This document shows positions 5,290-7,174 of a DNA stretch of 7,174 nt, piece after piece. How positions within the stretch are numbered: position 1 is the stretch's first letter; each line of letters starts with the position of its first letter. Source of the stretch: an uncultured Desulfotignum sp. (GTDB taxonomy: Bacteria > Desulfobacterota > Desulfobacteria > Desulfobacterales > Desulfobacteraceae); NCBI GenBank assembly GCA_937951975.1, contig CALGAJ010000096.1, positions 1 to 7,174 of the forward strand, read 5' to 3'. Both the position numbers and the translations under genes were made by a program. The notes below the pieces were generated by a model. It had not been told where the DNA came from. It was given only the letters and a program-made list of their open reading frames with translations, and ran no database searches.

Positions 5290-6198
5290 TTATCGGACCA
5301 GGGACAGGCCGGACGCCTTCCCCATTTCCAGGGCCTGCCTGAATTCCGTTGCAGACAACGGCCGGCACAGATCGGGAAACCGGCGGGCCTCCCCCATGGG
5401 CCGGTACTGGGACATGAGATTGACATGGGTGGCTGGAGACACCTTTGTTTTGAGGAATTCCAGGATCCGGCGGGTGTCTTCCAGCCGGCCGGGCATCACC
5501 AGGTGCCGCACCAGAAGCCCGGAACAGGCAATGCCGGCATCATCCGTTTTCAGGTCCCCCACCTTGGCGTGCATGGCCAGGATGGCGGCCTGTGCCGTTT
5601 CCCGGTAGTCCGGGGCGCTGCAGAACCGCCCGGCAGCCGCATTGTCCCAGAACTTGAAGTCCGGCATGTAGATGTCGATGATCTCGTCCAGAAGCGCCAG
5701 CGTGTCCGGGGATTCGTATCCGGCGCAGTTGTAGACCAGTGGAATGCGCAGCCCCATGTCCGCAGCCAGATCCAGGGCCTCGAGGATCTGCGGCACCACA
5801 TGGGTGGGGGTGACGAAGTTGATATTGTGGCAGCCCTGTTCCTGCAGGCGGATCATCATGGCGGCCAGCTGGTTCGGAAACACGGTGTGTCCTTCCCCCT
5901 GGACACTGATGTCATGGTTCTGGCAGAATACGCACTGAAGGCTGCAATGGGAAAAGAAAATGGTGCCGGACCCGTGGTCCCCCACCAGGGGCGGTTCTTC
6001 TCCGAAATGCGGGGAGAAACTCGCCACTTTGGCCTGACGGCCCGCCCCGCAGTATCCGGTGTCATCTGCTGTCCGGTCCACCCGGCACCGGCGGGGGCAC
6101 AGGGTGCAGGCGGACAGCATGTCCAGGCCCTGTTGAACAGCCTGTTTCAGCCGCCCGGCCTGCCTGGCTCTGATATATCCGGGAATACAGGGATCCAT
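5290..6198 (-). CDS. PflX-like radical SAM protein (COG1313 family)
   Basis: A 302-residue iron-sulfur enzyme related to pyruvate formate-lyase activases. The radical SAM signature CSLQCVFC (C85-x3-C89-x2-C92) would bind the [4Fe-4S] cluster that reductively cleaves SAM. An additional N-terminal cysteine set, C31-x2-C34-x3-C38 plus C50 (GYCGAG), is typical of this family and may bind a second metal. Later conserved-looking elements are NINFVTPTH at about 125-133, PLVYNCAGYE at about 153-162 and IDIYMPDFKFW at about 173-183. The family is widespread in anaerobes, but the substrate of this branch is, to my knowledge, unsettled. No glycyl-radical partner lies in the window. AAGGAG at 6210-6205 stands 6 nt before the ATG. 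The gene follows a UbiE-like methyltransferase by 38 nt, so the two are probably one operon. It is very GC-rich compared with rpoH or the downstream methyltransferase. Confidence 0.92.
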   Translation of the reverse strand: MDPCIPGYIRARQAGRLKQAVQQGLDMLSACTLCPRRCRVDRTADDTGYCGAGRQAKVASFSPHFGEEPPLVGDHGSGTIFFSHCSLQCVFCQNHDISVQGEGHTVFPNQLAAMMIRLQEQGCHNINFVTPTHVVPQILEALDLAADMGLRIPLVYNCAGYESPDTLALLDEIIDIYMPDFKFWDNAAAGRFCSAPDYRETAQAAILAMHAKVGDLKTDDAGIACSGLLVRHLVMPGRLEDTRRILEFLKTKVSPATHVNLMSQYRPMGEARRFPDLCRPLSATEFRQALEMGKASGLSLVR

Positions 6199-6220
6199 GG
6201 CACTCTCCTTTCGTCTTCGG

Positions 6221-6244
6221 TCAGCGGATCAGCGGATCAGCGCG
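6221..6244. repeat. Tandem 8-bp repeat carrying stop codons in three frames
   Basis: TCAGCGGA is repeated at 6221-6228 and 6229-6236, with a third copy at 6237-6244 altered in its last two bases. On the minus strand each copy contains a TGA; the first one met is the stop of the UbiE-like methyltransferase. Because the period is 8, the three TGAs fall in three different frames. The array occupies the short gap just before the radical SAM ribosome binding site. Confidence 0.85.
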
Positions 6245-6854
6245 GAACGGCGGTTCCCCGATAGTGGAACCCGGAGATGCGGATGGGGCTGACATACCGG
6301 GCATCCAGCCCCTGGATGAAGAATCCGCTGTCCCTGATCAGGGCCGCGATGGGCCGGTTCAGGTGACATCCGCCGGACACCGGTTCCCACAACGGGGACA
6401 GACGGTCCTGCCACCGGGAAACACTGATATCCGGTGCCCGGCCGTGCTCACAGAAAAGAAGCCGGCCCGTGGGTTTCAACACCCGCCGTACCTCTGTCAG
6501 GGCCTGCCGGATATCCGGTATGGAACACAGGGTATAGGTCACCACAACGGTGTCGGCACTGTGACGGTCCAGGGGAATCTGTTCGCCGGAGCCTGCCATC
6601 AGGCGGACGGGAAACGGCCGCCGGGCCGGAAGACCCGGGATCATGTCCATCAGGGTCCGGCTGGGATCGATGCCCCACACGCATGACACTGTCTGCGGAT
6701 CGTAGAACGGCAGGTTCAGACCGGACCCGATCCCGATTTCCAGAACCCTTCCTCTGGCCTGGGAAATAATTTTTTTCCGCTGGCCCGTGATGTCCCTGTG
6801 GGCGCAGACCCGGTGCATCAGTTTCGGCAGAATGAATCGTTGATAGAATCCCAT
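6237..6854 (-). CDS. Small class I SAM-dependent methyltransferase, UbiE/METTL7-like
   Basis: With the ATG at 6854 the protein has 205 residues. It opens with MGFYQRFILPKLMH, a start I associate with small methyltransferases of this group. The open frame extends upstream to a GTG at 6920, adding 22 residues, but neither start has a clear ribosome binding site and the extension looks non-homologous. Motif I is VLEIGIGSG at 37-45, followed by GLNLPFY; the acidic residue after strand 2 is D63 (WGIDPS). Further on come VVVTYTLCSIPD and EVRRVLKPTGRLLFCEHGRAPD, the motif IV and post-motif III regions of UbiE-type enzymes. A UbiE-like quinone methylase is unlikely given the divergence; a lipid or small-molecule substrate is possible but unproven. 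It is first in a probable operon with the PflX-like radical SAM gene, which begins 38 nt after its stop. Confidence 0.85.
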   Translation of the reverse strand: MGFYQRFILPKLMHRVCAHRDITGQRKKIISQARGRVLEIGIGSGLNLPFYDPQTVSCVWGIDPSRTLMDMIPGLPARRPFPVRLMAGSGEQIPLDRHSADTVVVTYTLCSIPDIRQALTEVRRVLKPTGRLLFCEHGRAPDISVSRWQDRLSPLWEPVSGGCHLNRPIAALIRDSGFFIQGLDARYVSPIRISGFHYRGTAVPR

Positions 6855-6970
6855 GTGTTTGCCGGCATGAATGGTGTTCGTTTTCGCTGTTGACCCCTTT
6901 TCGATGTTTATATACCACACATCGGGTTATTAAAAAACAGATTCAAGGTTTGATTGCCGGATAAAGGATG

Positions 6971-7000
6971 TTGACACGCAGACACAGAGTCAATTATGGT
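6971..7000 (+). promoter_or_regulatory. Sigma-70-type promoter for the LUD-domain gene
   Basis: A perfect -35 TTGACA (6971-6976) is followed after 18 nt by TATGGT (6995-7000, 4 of 6 bases). The predicted start near 7007 gives a leader of about 100 nt. The -35 also forms one arm of TTGAC-N13-GTCAA (6971-6975, 6989-6993), so a regulator could bind over the promoter. A second TTGACA at 7008-7013 has no good -10. The divergent methyltransferase promoter could not be located in 6855-6970. Confidence 0.5.
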
Positions 7001-7003
7001 GAT

Positions 7004-7046
7004 CCCGTTGACAGATTATCCCGTGCATCTGTTGCGGGTGTTTTTT
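7004..7046 (+). terminator. Attenuator-like hairpin in the leader of the LUD-domain gene
   Basis: CCCG (7004-7007) and ACAGAT (7011-7016) pair with ATCTGT (7027-7032) and CGGG (7035-7038) across a small internal loop. Then come TG and six Ts (7041-7046). A second CCCG at 7020-7023 competes for the same CGGG. The structure lies inside the predicted leader, 60 nt before the ATG, so it could end transcription early under some condition. It may equally stop read-through from nothing visible upstream. Confidence 0.4.
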
Positions 7047-7108
7047 CAAATCACCGCTGGGGCCGCCTGAGCCGGCCGCCGGATTGCGCAGCATAAAAAA
7101 GGAGGGGG

Positions 7109-7174
7109 ATGTTCGAGCAATTCAAGTCAAAGGCCGAAATTGCCGGTGCCGAGGTTCATCGGTTTCCGACTGAA
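7109..7174 (+). CDS. Probable LUD-domain (LutC-like) protein, N-terminal 22 residues only
   Basis: The frame starts at an ATG at 7109 and is open to the right edge of the window. A strong GGAGG (7101-7105) sits 3 nt before the ATG, closer than usual, but an in-frame TAA at 7094-7096 and no other start codon fix this choice. The visible residues (MFEQFKSKAEIAGAEVHRFP and two more) resemble the start of LutC/LUD-domain proteins, which work in lactate oxidation with iron-sulfur partners. With only 22 residues this is a tentative family call. The gene diverges from the methyltransferase and has its own promoter and structured leader. Confidence 0.6.
   Translation, partial: MFEQFKSKAEIAGAEVHRFPTE

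Noticed and set aside
5227..6264. 345-codon open frame on the plus strand, opposite the radical SAM gene
   Set aside because: It is a by-product of the high GC content and codon bias of the minus-strand gene. Its product is Pro/Gly/His-rich without a recognisable domain, whereas the minus strand encodes a clear radical SAM protein.
6855..6920. Upstream GTG start (6920) for the UbiE-like methyltransferase
   Set aside because: No ribosome binding site precedes it and the 22 added residues are unlike the family, whose members tend to begin with the MGFYQRF-type segment at 6854. It remains possible.

Overview
This window looks like chromosomal DNA from a mesophilic anaerobe of the Desulfobacterota, perhaps a Desulfobacter/Desulfotignum-like sulfate reducer. 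That placement is an inference. It rests on an RpoH-type sigma factor with an unusual region 2, a PflX-like (COG1313) radical SAM protein, an apparent LUD-domain (LutC-like) gene at the right edge, and a GC content that varies between genes. I see no transposase, integrase, CRISPR array or rRNA.

Left part (1-1400): the minus strand carries rpoH, with a good extended -10 promoter. Only 27 nt downstream follows the start of a lipoprotein gene cut off by the window edge. Diverging from rpoH on the plus strand is a complete tRNA-Arg(UCU) gene with encoded CCA.

Middle part (1400-4320), plus strand: an MFS transporter starts 54 nt after the tRNA and has no visible ribosome binding site. A likely terminator and a 290-nt spacer follow. 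Next comes an exported Sel1-repeat protein and, 56 nt later, a peptidoglycan-binding plus pesticin/T4-lysozyme-like muramidase without a signal peptide. These two genes may form a functional pair. A pair of overlapping, mutually exclusive hairpins separates them from the convergent gene on the right.

Right part (4320-7174), minus strand: in transcription order there is a small UbiE/METTL7-like methyltransferase, then 38 nt later the PflX-like radical SAM protein. After a 184-nt AT-rich, repeat-bearing spacer comes a second, different class I methyltransferase. The first two genes are much more GC-rich than the third and than rpoH. Divergent from this cluster, a plus-strand gene beginning at 7109 looks like a LUD-domain protein. 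It has a good sigma-70-type promoter and an attenuator-like hairpin in its leader.

The most interesting candidates are the Sel1/lysozyme pair (possible effector and immunity, or lytic enzyme and modulator), the attenuator-like leader of the LUD gene, the overlapping hairpins at 4275-4314, and a tandem 8-mer that places stop codons in all three frames between the methyltransferase and the radical SAM gene.
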